From Humulus lupulus (Eukaryota; Streptophyta; Magnoliopsida; Rosales; Cannabaceae), in NCBI RefSeq assembly GCF_963169125.1, contig NC_084798.1, positions 107,649,970 to 107,713,969 of the forward strand: a stretch of DNA of 64,000 nt, written 5' to 3'. The translations under genes and the position numbers were made by a program. Numbering within the stretch: the stretch's first letter is position 1; every line of letters begins with the position of its first letter. The notes under the pieces are model-generated. The model did no database searches, was not told where the DNA came from, and saw nothing but the letters and a program-made list of their open reading frames with translations. Positions 23,074-35,349 of the stretch are shown piece after piece.

Positions 23074-23491
23074 CATTGTCCCACTTTGTCTTTGCCCTTA
23101 CCTACACATGAAAAAACTAGGTAGGTACGCTTAGTAAGATCAATCTTACAATAGTAAAGTAAATGACCAAGTCATTGGTCGATCATCAAGTAACTTACCG
23201 GCCTTAAGATTCCTGATAAATTTAGCCCCTAAAAAAACAATTATAGAACACCTAAGCATCTGGGCAATATCAAACTATCCCCGATAGTGAAAAGAAAAAT
23301 TAATACAGCCGTGCAGAAAATTATTCTAGAGAACATAAACAAAATAATATTCTTAACCATAGAAACCAACATGGGAGTTGCCAGGGAAATCCCCAATAAG
23401 ATACATATCAACCAATAGTGGAGAAACAAATATCAGCACTAGCATCCAAGTCGTAAATTCCTCTCGAGGGTAACCAATGGGTTAGCAAGGG
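23074..23491 (-). mobile_element. LTR-like fragment (family I), left part
   Basis: No gene. On the minus strand the last part reads CATGTGTAGGTAAGGGCAAA (near 23090-23115), recalling the GTGGTGTAGGTAAAGGCAAGG box of Tekay-type LTRs, so this is probably an old LTR. It is interrupted by the solo LTR at 23497 and continues at 25778. Confidence 0.35.
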
Positions 23492-23496
23492 CATTA
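23492..23496. repeat. Target-site duplication CATTA (left)
   Basis: CATTA directly before TGTAATGCCCC, repeated at 25773-25777. Confidence 0.88.
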
Positions 23497-25772
23497 TGTA
23501 ATGCCCCGGATTCCCTAATGTGGTTTAACGGCTGGATTTGTAGGCCGAGAGGGCCATAATTGTTTAATTATGCCATTTAATGTGTTTATGCATGTTTATG
23601 AGAATTATATTATAATATAATGTTAATTGTATGCATGTCAATGATCTATGCTGAGACCACATTATGATGTGGGTTTGTTCGAGCTATTCGACTTGAGACG
23701 ATCGTTGAATATTAAAGTAGCGGTTTAGTCACAACAGGTGTAAGAGCCGGGGCTTAGGTTGAGTCTCAGGGTGTTTTTAATGATTAGAGTGTTACCGTGA
23801 GATAAAGGGTAACGAGTTGTGAATTATTGGTGTTTGAGATTATTGAGAATAGCGGGAATTGGAGAGCGTTAGTTATGATTAACGAGTTAGGAGGGAAGTA
23901 CCAAATATGCCCTTGGGAGCCTTTAGAAAGTATTTAATGACCTAGGGGTAAAATGGACATTTCACCCCTAGGATAGATATAACCTTTAATAGCTGAGGAA
24001 AGTGGTGGAAAACAGAGTATGCAAAAGGAGTTCTCCCATACCTTCTTTTCTTCACTGTTCTTTGTGGTTTTTGAACCAATTTTTAGGATTCAAGCTTGAG
24101 GAGCAAGCCTTGGGAGTTTGGGAGTGTGTTCCATCATTGAAGAGCATCCTAGGCCAAGCTTTGGGTAAGTTTCTAACCATGTTTTTCTCTGGTTTGCCCT
24201 GTTTTGGTTTTGTTTTGCAGCTGAGATTTCTAGGGTGAATTCATGGTTTTGTTGGGAGTTTTGGCTAGGGTTCCCATGCTTGTGATGTTTGGGGTGTGTT
24301 TGGATGGTTTTTGGGTTCATTTGGCATCAAGAATAGGATTTGGAAGCTTGGAAATCGAGTTAGAATCGAAGGAGTTGAAGAAGGTCGGTTCAGGGGAGTT
24401 TGGGCCTGGAGGTAGCTCTACAGCGCCCATCCTAGGGCGCTATAGCGCTCCTCAGGAGGCTTTCTGGCTCTTGGGAGGTTCTGAGTAGAGCGCTGTGGCG
24501 CTAGGGGTTGAGCACTGTAGCGCTACCCTGTTCCTTCCAAACCCCGTTTTGAGTGTTTTTAAGGGTTTTTGACTTGGGGTTTCAATCCTTAAGGCCCGGG
24601 ATCGAATCTACTCACCGCGTGGGCATGTTTCGAGGTCCCGAGGATGGTGCTTAGGTTAAGACCCTATTGTTGTGGATTCTCATTAATGGAGGTTATAATT
24701 GGTTGTGATTAGGTAACCGCTAAGGAACTAAAAGATCGATCGTTCTCAGGGGTCATCTTTATCATACTTCTCGCTCGAACTTGAGGTAAGAAAACAGTGT
24801 ATGGATACAGTTGCACCCTGTACAGGTATATGACATTCATGGTTTGACATTGAGGCATGTTGGTTGATATATGTGAACGTGGATTGCATATTAAATGCTA
24901 ATGAATGCCAATTACCTGTTTAAGACACTGACTAGTCAGGGACCGACTCTAAAGTCGATGATCACGCATTAAGTGGCTCTATGGCATTAATGTGGGACCG
25001 ACCCTAAGGTCAAAAGAACTTATAAGTGCTTGCCTGGTCTACGACCAGATGATTATAGCCAAGGTATATGACCCCAGTGACCGTTTGTCACATGGCTAAG
25101 GGACGTTGTCCATAGCTCGACTCTAGAGTCGTGAGGAAGGTTATGTTGGTGACTATTCACCTTGCACCTATCCTGATCAAACTTATGAAAGAATCATTTA
25201 TCAGTTAAGCCCTGGTGACCCTATCATCACATGGCTAGAGGGAGCGTTGCTCATTATCGTGGCTTTTGGCTATTGTCACCTATTTGTTTGGACTGAGAGT
25301 CCTGAAGGGTTATTATGATCGTTGTTGATATTATATCATGTCTTATTGTGTTTTCTTTCTGAGCCTTGGCTCATGGGTGCTATGTGGTGTAGGTAAAGGG
25401 AAGGAAAAGCTTAACCAGCCTTGAGTGGGGAGCTTGGGCGATGATGTGTACATACAGGGCCGCTTGACCGCCACGGTCAAGGAGTTCTCAGAGGGACTAG
25501 GGGTTTACCCTATTTTTGCCGCTTAGGCCGGCGGGGATTGAAAATTTGGAACTGTAGCGACTCTTTTGTATTATGAACTACTTGTAAACATTTTGAAAGG
25601 CTCATGAGCAGTTTGTTTACTTAATGAAATGTACCCTTTCCTTTTTGCTGGTTTTTCACCTTAACCTGATATTAACACTTAGATCACGTTTTTAACCAAA
25701 GGACTCGGGTAGCGGGTCAAATTTCTGGTTCACCGTTCACCGTAACTGTTCTGGGGTAACCAGGGCGTTACA
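23497..25772 (+). mobile_element. Solo LTR, Tekay-like family C
   Basis: 2,276 bp from TGTAATGCCCC to GGGCGTTACA between perfect CATTA duplications, with no internal region: a solo LTR left by recombination between two LTRs. Plus orientation. It carries the cassette of AGCGCTRTRGCGCT words (24418-24524), GGTTGTGATTAGG (24701), leader-like tandem segments (24920-25260) and the conserved box CTGAGCCTTGGCTCA...GTGGTGTAGGTAAAGG (25356-25412). Confidence 0.9.
24418..24524 (+). repeat. Palindrome cassette, LTR family C
   Basis: Words of the type AGCGCTRTRGCGCT: the perfect palindrome GCGCTATAGCGC (24437-24448), then AGCGCTGTGGCGCT (24488-24501) and AGCACTGTAGCGCT (24511-24524), preceded by a half copy CAGCGCCC. 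Confidence 0.85.
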
Positions 25773-25777
25773 CATTA
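25773..25777. repeat. Target-site duplication CATTA (right)
   Basis: Matches 23492-23496 exactly. Confidence 0.88.
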
Positions 25778-26300
25778 TTACTAACACAGTGTAGGTGAAA
25801 CCACACTAGCTCATCCAGACTCCTAGGTTTTACCAACATACATACTTCCTTGCGAAATGTCACGGTAGCGAACTGAACAAATATTAATCAGTGTCATGAA
25901 CTTGAACCAGATGTCACAAATGGAGCATAAGCACCCCATAGGATTTTCAAGACTCCTAAGTATTACCAGCATATTGAACTCCTGGCCAAATGTCACGCAC
26001 TCGAACCAGACTGTGAAATCTCTCAAATTAAGCATAAGCACCCCCTAGCATCGTTGAAACTCCTAAGTTTTACTAGCATACTTATCTCCTGGCCAAATGA
26101 CATAGACTCGATCTAGACCGTAAAACCTCTCAAATGGAGCATAAGCACCTCCTAGACATTGTCTAAAAATGAGCCCTCTATTTATAGTGTAAAAGTCTTA
26201 TTTCTAGCAAACAATACACTAGTTAATTTCATGTTGTAGTCACGTAAATCAAATATTGACTTACAAGTCATCCTTAGGTGCATGGGGAAAAATACTTCCA
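25778..26300 (-). mobile_element. LTR-like fragment (family I), right part with tandem array
   Basis: Continuation of 23074-23491. No gene. A TATAAATAG box reads on the minus strand at about 26170-26180, upstream of a three-copy tandem array, consistent with an LTR promoter and transcribed leader on that strand. Confidence 0.4.
25823..26150. repeat. Three-copy tandem repeat, about 105-110 bp unit
   Basis: Each unit contains CTCCTAGG or CTCCTAAG, a TTTTACCAGCATA-like string, GCCAAATGTCAC, and ends GGAGCATAAGCACCCCCTAG or close variants. The units differ by several substitutions and small indels. Confidence 0.8.
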
Positions 26301-27507
26301 CGGACATTCCCGTCTATTTTACCCAATACTGTAGTTAGCATACAATATACATTGATTAATTATGACATTTATAGTAGATTAAATTACTTTGGGAATTAAG
26401 GTAATTGTAGAATACCTAGTAAGGGTATAAAAGTCCTTACTCGATTTAAACCATAAAGTGGTATTCTAAGTTCCTAGAAAAGTTCCAAAACACGAGGCCT
26501 AATTATTAAAAAATTTCTCTTAAGTGTATTTTCTTGACCTGTTCCCACTTTCGAACCTAGTCGAATTTAAAATATCTTGGAAACTTTTGACATAGTATTT
26601 CGGCAATAGTGAATTAAGAAATTTGGAGATGAAAATTAGGATATATCTAAACTCTCTAATAAAAATAATAATAATAATAATAAACACCACGAAATTTACG
26701 TGGTTCAGCGGATAAAACGTACCTAGTCCACAAGTCTGTTTTATAACTTGTTTATATCTTAGGAAGTTATTTATGAAATGTTATGCAAAGTTATTTCACT
26801 TGATAGATTTGAGAGTCGTTTGATATATTTGTAACTTACAGGTTCAAGTAACTACCCAAAAGTATAATTAAATTCACTTAAAGACATAAACTTACTGACG
26901 TTATACATTCATCTTGCAGGGGTTACAAGACAATAATTACGTGTAGAAAGTCTCCAATTTTATGAATTTCACCAACGGCAACGAGCTGAATGCATGCTAC
27001 GAGATCTAGAAGGTTCTAGGCTTTCACTGACTTTTTCATTAAGATGCTCAAGCTACTTATTATGTGACCTAAGGATCTGACTGGGCGTTCTCCTTATTAT
27101 ATGGTGGGATAGGTCTTGACTCGAACTACTGGTTTAGGGATTTTGTACTGCATTCTTTGTGCTGTAAATAACTTCATTAAATGCTTCACACCTGTACTCC
27201 GAATAGGAGACGCCAGCTCGTGTATTTTAGGTACATTATTTTCCCCCAATCCTTTGCTTATGTATGACATCACCCCTACTTCTGATAAACACAATAAAGG
27301 CTTTTCCACTTTTTCTATGAGAAATGTGCTCACCTACCTTCTCGAGTACTGGACATGTGTCTTATTTTCTTAGGCGTCTATTCGGGTTCCCAAGTATGAT
27401 GATAGTTGTCTTGTCACCTTTTTACCACAGTTTTTTCTATTTAATTTTGGACATTCGATCTAAAATATCCTCAACCGAACGGCCCCATATCTACCTCGAG
27501 GTTTCCT
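26301..27507. other. Gene-free region, Tat-2 LTR remnant and promoter-side flank
   Basis: AT-rich. A (TAA)n run lies at about 26660-26685, followed by AAATTTACGTGGTTCAGCGG (26692-26711), the reverse complement of the transcribed segment of the Tat-1 LTR near 2475. This suggests a diverged 3' LTR of a minus-strand Tat element, with its boundaries lost. From 26950 to 27507 nothing is recognisable besides sequence leading to the TATA box at 27508. Confidence 0.4.
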
Positions 27508-27515
27508 TATATAAA
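27508..27515 (+). promoter_or_regulatory. TATA box of Tat-2 antisense gene
   Basis: TATATAAA in the context CCTTATATAAACGCC, about 980 bp upstream of the ORF at 28493. The TATA-to-ORF spacing mirrors that of Tat-1. Confidence 0.5.
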
Positions 27516-28492
27516 CGCCTTTTATCCTGATCAACCCCTTTATCGCCTTTTTTATTTTCCTTTGCAAACATCCACACTCATTCTCTCTCACTCTATAGAA
27601 GCTCTCAAGCAACCATCTTCTAGATTTAGCATCTCAGATCCTTCAATTCTTCAAGTTCTAATCTCAATCATAACCTTCAATTAACTATAAGTGCTAACGA
27701 TTTGTTGAATTTTTTTATTTTGACTTTTTTTTCTTTTTGAATGCCTCTGTATTTTGATCTTTTCACGTACTTTTTTCTTTCAAAAGTAGTGTTTAACTAC
27801 TCATAATGCTTAAGGATAGATTTTTCAGGCATGATAGTGTAAGTGATTTATAGAAAACATTATAGGATAGATTTTGAGGCCTTTTCTGAGCTTTTAGGCT
27901 ATGATTAGGGAATATAAGAATTATCTTTTGGGGGAAGTTCTAGGCTTTTAACCAAGAAAGTAATTAGCTTAGAGGTTATGATAAATGAGCGATTTTACAT
28001 TAAAACTACTTTCCAAAATTAGGTTTTTAACGCACTATTTCTGATGTGACAGTACATTCTGTGGATAGGGCGCATGGATTTGTGGCACGCTTGGGTCCAC
28101 ATAGGATTTTTAGATTGTAGGATTTAGCTAGGTTCTTAAGATTTTTCTAGCTCTTAGAGTTTAGACTTCCATCTAAAGTATTCAGGTTGATTTATCTAGT
28201 AATTTATTCCTGCTTATCAAGCATGACTACTTTACTTGACACTTTGAACCATATCCTTAAGTTGTCCTATAACAATTACTGCTGATCTATACGAAAGCGA
28301 GCTAAATTTTTCACAATTAGTCAACCCAAGGAACGAGCTAACTCTTCCTCTCTAGGCCAAGAAGCTGCCGAGACCCCTATTCCCCACTTTGGGCTAGTGG
28401 TGGTAAAGGTGGTTGAGGTATATATAGACAAATTTTAAATGGCCAAGAGAATTGTGTCTTGGATAACCTTTATGCCATAGGTCAATGCAATA
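27516..28492 (+). other. Leader region of Tat-2 antisense gene
   Basis: No protein recognised. CT-rich just after the presumed start (27555-27610), then AT-rich; an upstream intron is possible but not demonstrated. Confidence 0.35.
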
Positions 28493-29924
28493 ATGAAGGG
28501 CCATGGCATTCAGAAGGACCCAAAATTTTATGTCCTCCTACCATTTGAAGGAGAGCGGAGCTGCACTCCCCTAGAGGATATTTTTTGGGCGTGGAGCAAC
28601 GAGCACCTAAAGGCAACAAACTTTTTACCAGTGAGCTCGTATTTTTCTGATTTTTTGAATTTCAAAACACTAGCTCCATTCCAGCTCTCCCCAAACATGC
28701 ATGACCTTCTGGCGAGGTTAAAAATTTTGTTTCTAAAAAATGAATGTGAAGTCCCCAACCTAGAAGATATTCTTTATTTTTTCTATCTAAAGGCCAACCC
28801 CAACAACAAGACCAGAGGTGATGGGTTTTATTATCTCACTTGGCTCCCTAATACCACAAAAATTATTGAGCTCTCGAGTCTTTGGAGTGATTTCAAAGAT
28901 CTATTTTTTATGTCGAACGGTTTCGCGATCTGCGAACATAGATACTTCAACCGACCTCGTAAGTTATTCTTCACCTTGTTGATTTTAGAAGTACTCTAGT
29001 CTACTTTATAACATTTAGCATTTTGATCATGTTAATTTCTTATATAGCTATGTAAGCCAGGTCTACGACTTCTGGGGACTGGAAGGGTTGATACCAAACA
29101 CTCGCCTCCACTCCTCTCGAAGAAATAAACACTTGAGTAATACTAACATATGCCAGCATGTTGGCCTACAAGTTTATTGGATATGGGAAATCACTTACAT
29201 TTTGACCTCAGGGTCCTACTAAAAGGAGGACCCTCACAATTGTATTGGAGGTCGAAGAAGAAGAAGAGATCGCACCCTTGGTGCATAGATTCCCTACTGA
29301 GAGTGGTCTAAATGATGATTGAGTTCGGGCCCAATCAGGGGCGGAGCCAGCACCTCTAGCCAAAGTAACGATGCAAATGATATTCATCTAGCTTCAAGTT
29401 AGCTCAGCATGACCCAAGAAGAATTATGACCAGACATCCTGAGGATCTAAACAAAGATGTCACCGTCCAATAGTGTGTCGACATATTAGTTCCCCCATTA
29501 CTACCTAGCTCTCTCTGTTAAGACAATAATTATAGACAATACCCTACTAATTAGGAGCACCATTTTTTTTACAATATGGCACATTTATTCGTACTAGAAT
29601 AATGTTTTCCCTTGGTCACTCATTTCTGATGTTGTGTCTGTGATCATTATGTTAGAGTCCCCAAAATCCAGTCATCCAAGAACTAGCCAATCCTCCCTTA
29701 GTTAGCTTAATCCATTTATCAGATACGTTTATTATAGTCTCCTCCTATAGCTTGGCGGGTAGGACATTCTTCTTTACTTGTTATTTTTCAAGTTTGACTA
29801 AAGTTTATCTAACTCACTCATGTCTATTTTGCAGAGGAAACACACGAATGACCTAACGGTCCTCATCACCAGCTGCAGCTCGACCATAAAAGGTAGAGAC
29901 TGACAAAGAATAATGTAACTAGGG
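28493..29924 (+). pseudogene. Tat-2 antisense accessory gene (Transposase_28-like), 5' half
   Basis: The first exon is open from 28493 to about 28960 (168 codons to the stop at 28999) and shows the conserved family segments FEGERSCTPLEDIFWAWSNEHL, LKILFLKNECEVPN, YLTWLP and LSSLWSDFKDLFF. A splice donor, CTCGTAAGT, follows ICEHRYFNRP near 28962, and coding-like sequence resumes near 29045 (YVSQVYDFWGLEGLIP). The remainder to 29924 is decayed. The gene is cut by a solo LTR at 29930 and resumes at 36924. In Tat/Retand elements such ORFs lie antisense between pol and the 3' LTR; the integrase remnant at 51625-51844 on the opposite strand fits that. The protein's function is unknown. Confidence 0.65.
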
Positions 29925-29929
29925 CAGAG
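29925..29929. repeat. Target-site duplication CAGAG (left)
   Basis: CAGAG precedes the TGTAACGACCC terminus; the partner at 36919-36923 is TAGAG, a single C-to-T difference. Confidence 0.7.
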
Positions 29930-30635
29930 TGTAACGACCCAAAATCACTAATATGGCTTAAGGGCCTTGATTAGTGTGTCAGGAGGGCATAATTGGATTA
30001 TGTGTGAATTTATTGATTTAATGCATGATTACATGATAATCATGCTTGCATGATTATATGAATATAAATGTGATTAAATGTTATACTTGTGAGAACCACA
30101 TTATTATGTGGGTAAATCTGCAGCAGGCGACTTGAGGCGATCCTAGGGAGCTAGATAGTGGGGAAGTCACAACAGGGCTTAATACTTAACTTTGGACAAG
30201 TCAAGGGGTATTTCAAGTATCGGGTTGTTGTTTAGATTACCAGGTTATGAAAATAAATAATTGGAGATATATTCGAGGTTAGGAATTCTAGGTGGGAATA
30301 TTGGGGAATTTTACCATTTTGCCCTCGGGGACGTTTCCGGTACCCCGAGCCTTGGGATTAACTTGATTGGTTAAGGATAGACTTAAGAAGATTTCATAAA
30401 ATAGTAGAAAAAAATAAAGACCGACATTTTTCTCAGCCCTTTTCTCTTTCTCCTCTCTCAAGGAAAACACTGAGTATTTTGGAGAAAATTGCTGGAATTT
30501 GTGCTGGGATTTCAGAGGAATTCAGAGGGGAAATTATAGGCTAGCTCAAGGATTATATAGGGAACATTTAACCAAGGCTAAGGAAAGAATTAAACTGTGT
30601 TTTGAAGTTAGAAACTTTGAAATTTTGGCTGAGTA

Positions 30636-30640
30636 ATGAG
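30636..30640. repeat. Target-site duplication ATGAG (left)
   Basis: ATGAG before TGTTATATT, repeated at 35345-35349. Confidence 0.88.
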
Positions 30641-31002
30641 TGTTATATTATTTCATATAATATAATATTAGATTAAATAATGTGACAAAATGTGATTTGT
30701 CACACCTTGTAACATATTATTGAGAGTCATAAAATTGGACTAATGTGTGTGCCCAAATGTGACATATTTTGGAGTTACAAAATCAGTTACAAATTTGTAA
30801 CTCCCAAATATTACTCAATAATGTGTATATTATATGTTACACATTTGAGATTGGATTTCATAAAGTCATGATGATATATGACTGTTGGAGACATGTTTTT
30901 AACTCCCAATAGGTGTTTGGAGGTTACAAAATCATGCGGGAAAGTATTTGGGACGTTTTGGAAAAATGACTTTTATGTGCTGAAAATGGCCACTAACTTT
31001 CA

Positions 31003-31043
31003 GTGGCCGCGGCCTGGGGGACAGAAGCTAGTGGCCGCGGCCA
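31003..31043 (+). repeat. Palindrome cassette, LTR family E (5' copy)
   Basis: Two copies of GGCCGCGGCC (31005-31014 and 31033-31042); the second extends to the perfect 12 bp palindrome TGGCCGCGGCCA. Spacer between them about 17 bp. Confidence 0.85.
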
Positions 31044-31210
31044 GTGAGGCTGACAGCCTATGTGAATTTTCAGTTTTTTCCAAATTGAACTCTTCTAACA
31101 TCCCAAATATCTCCCAAATCTCCATTTTAATTCCATAAACATCCAATTAAACATTGGTAACAGCCATGAGGGTTGGTGGAATTTGAAATTCAAAGGGGTA
31201 TCTCAAACTC

Positions 31211-31218
31211 TATAAATA
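31211..31218 (+). promoter_or_regulatory. TATA box of LTR E
   Basis: TATAAATA in AACTCTATAAATAGGAGCCT; the same core occurs in the 3' LTR (34901-34908) and, slightly varied, in the two family F LTRs. Confidence 0.65.
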
Positions 31219-31654
31219 GGAGCCTAATGCTCACTTGTAAGACAGCACCATTTTTCATCCACAAAGCACTTGGCTGAAAAATACACCTTGAGGCTTGATA
31301 ATTCCAGAGAGCTATTTCCTTGAGAGATCCCTTAGTGCTTAGAGAATAGGGGGAAATAAGCTTTTGGACAAAGGTTTTGAACCTTGTTCAAGTTGGTGAT
31401 CCCCACTACTCTACACTTTGGTTGAGTGTGAGAGTTTGTTTGTGTTTTCATTCTTTTGTTCTTCTTATTTACTTGTATTATTATAGCATTGAGTTTGTAA
31501 ACTTCTTCTTATTCATCTTTCTATTTACTTGTATTTTGAGCAATTGAGTTGTAATATTTATTTAATCAATATTATCTTGTCCATTGTATTATTGCATAGA
31601 GTTGTATTTGGTTTTTCCATAATTCCATTGAGCAATAATATATATTCTCTAACA

Positions 31655-34325
31655 ATCAAAAGTTTATATTCCTTTTCAATGGAAGGAGAAGCCATAGAGA
31701 TCTTGTGAGGATTCAACCTTGAAAAGATGGTAAGATAAGGTAATGTTCTTCTTTGATTTTCTTAGAAGATCTAGTAGTTTTCATATAGTGATAGATATGA
31801 GAAGAAGAAAATTTTATAAATGAGTTTAATTGTTTTCTAATATCTTTTGTTTTTCAAATATAGTGGTTAGATTAGAAGATAATTCAACATCTTGAGTTTT
31901 ATGATATGTGATTAATATGTAAATAATCTAGTAGATTATTGGGTAATATGCTTCCATGTCATAGAATTGTCCTATTTTGTGTTAATGAGAAATTGTTAGA
32001 ATGACAACTATATGAGTTTTATATGACATGCCTATATATTGATTTTGTGAATCAATAGAAATGTGAAATCATATGTGGATGATATTATTAATTCATGTTT
32101 CATATTAATAAAGAGCCATGTTAGTTTACAACAATGTGAAATTATATTGAAATATAATCTTGTAAACATTTGAAAGATGTTAATATGTTTTATCCTATAT
32201 TGATGAGAATTATCATGATTATTGTGGTGTCCATATAATATGATTATTAAGGTGATAATAATATTAATATGTTTTATCCTCTATTATTGCAATGTGATGA
32301 GTTACCATTCATTTGGTAAATAAAGATAATTATTTGAGAAATGAAACTTCTCATTTAAGTGTTGACCATCTCATTTTTATGAGATAAGAAAAGATGAACC
32401 TAAGGGGGTTACATCTTTTAATGGTTGTGTCTTGCCATTGCAAGAAAAATGGATCAAGGTGGATTTAAAAAAATTGTGGGATGACATATTGACTCAATAG
32501 ACCTATAGTATAGAGTGAGGTCAAATAAAATATATTTGAGAATTATTTAGTGACAATAATTCTTAAATATTCAATGAGGAGACATTTTCAAAATTGGAGA
32601 AGCAATTTTGAATCTTTACATCAATGGTGAATAAAAGAGAACTTTATTCATTTTGGTTAAAGATGGTAATATGTTTAAATTAATCTCAATGAGGAGATAA
32701 TTTTAAACAAAAAACATAAGAAATCAAAGTGTTTAAATAAATCAATGAGAGTTTATTTTCTTTGATTTAATGTGTTTAAAAATAAATTGACATTTTCATT
32801 TTCATTTTGATGAGAAAATCAATGGATGTCAAATTGATGCTTTCAAAAGAATCTCAAAGAGACTCTTAGAAAATACACAAAATTTGTTTAAGTGATTTTG
32901 AGATTATTTAGACAACTAAAATTGAAAATTTCTGATTATTTGTTTGAGAAATTCTCACATTACATTTGTGTTCACATTTTATTATGTGAAATATATAAAA
33001 GAAAGCAACCAAGTGAAAGTTACTTTCAAATAAGTGTTTCTTGCTTTAGCAAGTAAATAAATCAAGATAAACATTGATGTTTTATCTTAAGAGTTTATCA
33101 TGTGGTATAGAGGACTCATGATGAACTTTGAGAATCATAGGTCTAGATTTATCTTGGAGGATAAATGACTTATTAGAAATGAAGAGATTTCTATTTTAAA
33201 GTGATATTTTATTGTCACTGTATGAGAAATGTGGGGGTGATGCTCCAAAGTTAATCAATTTATTTTGTTGTTAATTAATTGATTAATTTGGTCATTCTAT
33301 CAAATAGGTGATTTGGAATTCCACATTCTAAATCACATTGGCTATATATGTATAGAATGGATAAATCTAGACATGCTTGGTGTCTAAAGTTACTATTTGT
33401 AATATTTTGATTCAAGAAGGAATTAATTTAAAACATAAATGAGAATTCTAGAAACAAAATAGGTTTCTAGAATTAATAGTCAAGGAAAATGTTTATCTTG
33501 GATATAAAACTATAAAATAGTGGGGGTGTTGACTATGGTCAAAATTACTATTTTAAAGGGGTAACTATTTTAATCAAACTATGGCTAGCAACAAAGTTTG
33601 AATAAAATAATAAGAGTGTCTAAGTATGCATACATGAGAAAAGAAATGATTCAAATGGAATCATTTCTACAGCTCAAGGGGTGGGACTTAGACTCCCTAA
33701 AGAGATTCACGGTTGATGGTAACCTATTTTAATACTAGTAACCAAACTAGTATTAGGTTCAATAGGTAATAATAAGTCAATCAAGTGAATAGATAGTAGT
33801 ACTCCAATTTTGTCCCATCTGAGATATGAGTACTAGTGTGTTACCAAATTGAGGGTTAAAACTGAAATGTTTTTTAATAGAACTCAGTCTTGAAAAGACA
33901 AGTATTTTAGGGTAACAAAATATTGTAAGAGTTCTACCTATATAGACCTTAGGGTGGTGCCGCCCCTCATGAGAATTGGGAGTCATTCTCAAGAAAAGTC
34001 TATGAATGGACTGTGCACATGGCCATTAACGGTGCAAAAGCGCGACATTGAGGTCTCAAGTGAACATAGCAAAGTGTGTGTGTTATCACCAGTTTGTTAT
34101 CAAGGGATAGTGGTTCCATGCTTCGGCAACCAAAATTTCAACAAACTTTGTGATAATTACACTAAGGTAAAATTCAAGTCGAAAGGCATTTTACTTTATG
34201 CACCAATGCAAAGGTTTCTATAGAGAGTGATTATTTAATCAAGTGGGGGAATATTATATTTTAATATAATGTTTGATTGATTAAATAAGTGATACAAGAA
34301 GTGATTATTTAATCTAGTGGGGGAA
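31655..34325 (+). other. Interior of non-autonomous element E
   Basis: AT-rich, no gene. Scattered short repeats containing CAATGAG occur between 32560 and 32880. Near the right end a 74 bp segment starting GTGATTATTTAATC is duplicated (34227 and 34301), so that the polypurine tract AGTGGGGGAA occurs at 34242-34251 and again at 34316-34325; the first is followed by sequence resembling the LTR start. Confidence 0.7.
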
Positions 34326-35344
34326 TGTAATATTATTTCATATAATATAATATTAGATTAAATAATGTGACAAAATGTGATTTGTCACACCTTGTAACAT
34401 ATTATTGAGAGTCACAAAATTGGACTAATGTGTGTGCCCAAATGTGACATATTTTGGAGTTACAAAATCAATTACAAATTTGTAACTCCCAAATATTACC
34501 CAATAATGTGTATATTATATGTTACACATTTGAGATTGGATTTCATAAAATCATAATGATATATGACTGTTGGAGACATGTTTTTAACTCCCAATAGGTG
34601 TTTGGAGGTTACAAAATCATGGGGGAAAGGATTTGGGACGTTTTGGAACGTTTTGGAAAAATGAATTTTTTGTGCTGAAAATGGCCACTGACTTTCAGTG
34701 GCCGCGACCACTGAAAAGTCGTGGTCGCGGCCAGTGAGGCTAACAGCCTATGTGAATTTTCAGTTTTTTCCAAATTGAACGGTTCTAACATCCCAAATAA
34801 CTCCCAAATCTCTATTTTAATTCCATAAACATCCAATTAAACATTGGTAACAGCCATGAGGGTTGGTGGAATTTGAAATTCAAAGGGGTATCTCAAACTC
34901 TATAAATAGGAGCCTAATGCTCACTTGTAAGACAACACCATTTTTCATCCACAAAGCACTTGGCTGAAATATACACATTGAGGCTTGATAATTCCAGAGA
35001 GCTATTTCCTTGAGAGATCCCTTAGTGCTTAGAGAATAGGGGGAAATAAGCTTTTGGACAAAGGTCTTGAACCTTGTTCAAGTTGGTGATCCCCACTACT
35101 CTACACTTTGGTTGAGTGTGAGAGTTTGTTTGTGTTTTCATTCTTTTGTTCTTCTTATTTACTTGTATTATTATAGCATTGAGTTTGTAATCTTCTTCTT
35201 CTTCATCTTTCTATTTACTTGTATTTTGAGCAATTGAGTTGTAATATTTATTTAATCAATATTATCTTTTCCATTGTATTTTTGCATAGAGTTGTATTTG
35301 GTTTTTCCATAATTCCATTGAGCAATAATATATATTCTCTAACA
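34326..35344 (+). repeat. 3' LTR of family E
   Basis: 1,019 bp, highly similar to the 5' LTR, with a small duplication of GGAACGTTTT (near 34640-34655) and a rewritten cassette: TGGCCGCGACCAC (34699-34711) and its exact reverse complement (34721-34733), a 13 bp inverted repeat around a 9-base loop. Confidence 0.88.
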
Positions 35345-35349
35345 ATGAG
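35345..35349. repeat. Target-site duplication ATGAG (right)
   Basis: Matches 30636-30640 exactly. Confidence 0.88.

Larger units (their letters stand above)
30641..31654 (+). repeat. 5' LTR of family E
   Basis: TGTTATATT...CTCTAACA. TATA box TATAAATA at 31211-31218. Palindrome cassette at 31003-31043, about 170 bp upstream of the TATA box. Confidence 0.88.
30641..35344 (+). mobile_element. Non-autonomous LTR retrotransposon (family E)
   Basis: 4,704 bp between perfect ATGAG duplications, with LTRs of 1,014 bp (30641-31654) and 1,019 bp (34326-35344) and a polypurine tract AGTGGGGGAA ending at 34325. The 2.67 kb interior is AT-rich and holds no recognisable protein, so this is a non-autonomous element. 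I could not identify a primer-binding site after 31654. The tract resembles those of Ty1-copia elements, but without a pol gene the superfamily stays open. Confidence 0.85.

Noticed and set aside
24002..24488. Open frames of 78 and 81 codons in solo LTR C
   Set aside because: They lie in the LTR leader and cassette, and equivalents are not conserved in families A, B and D.
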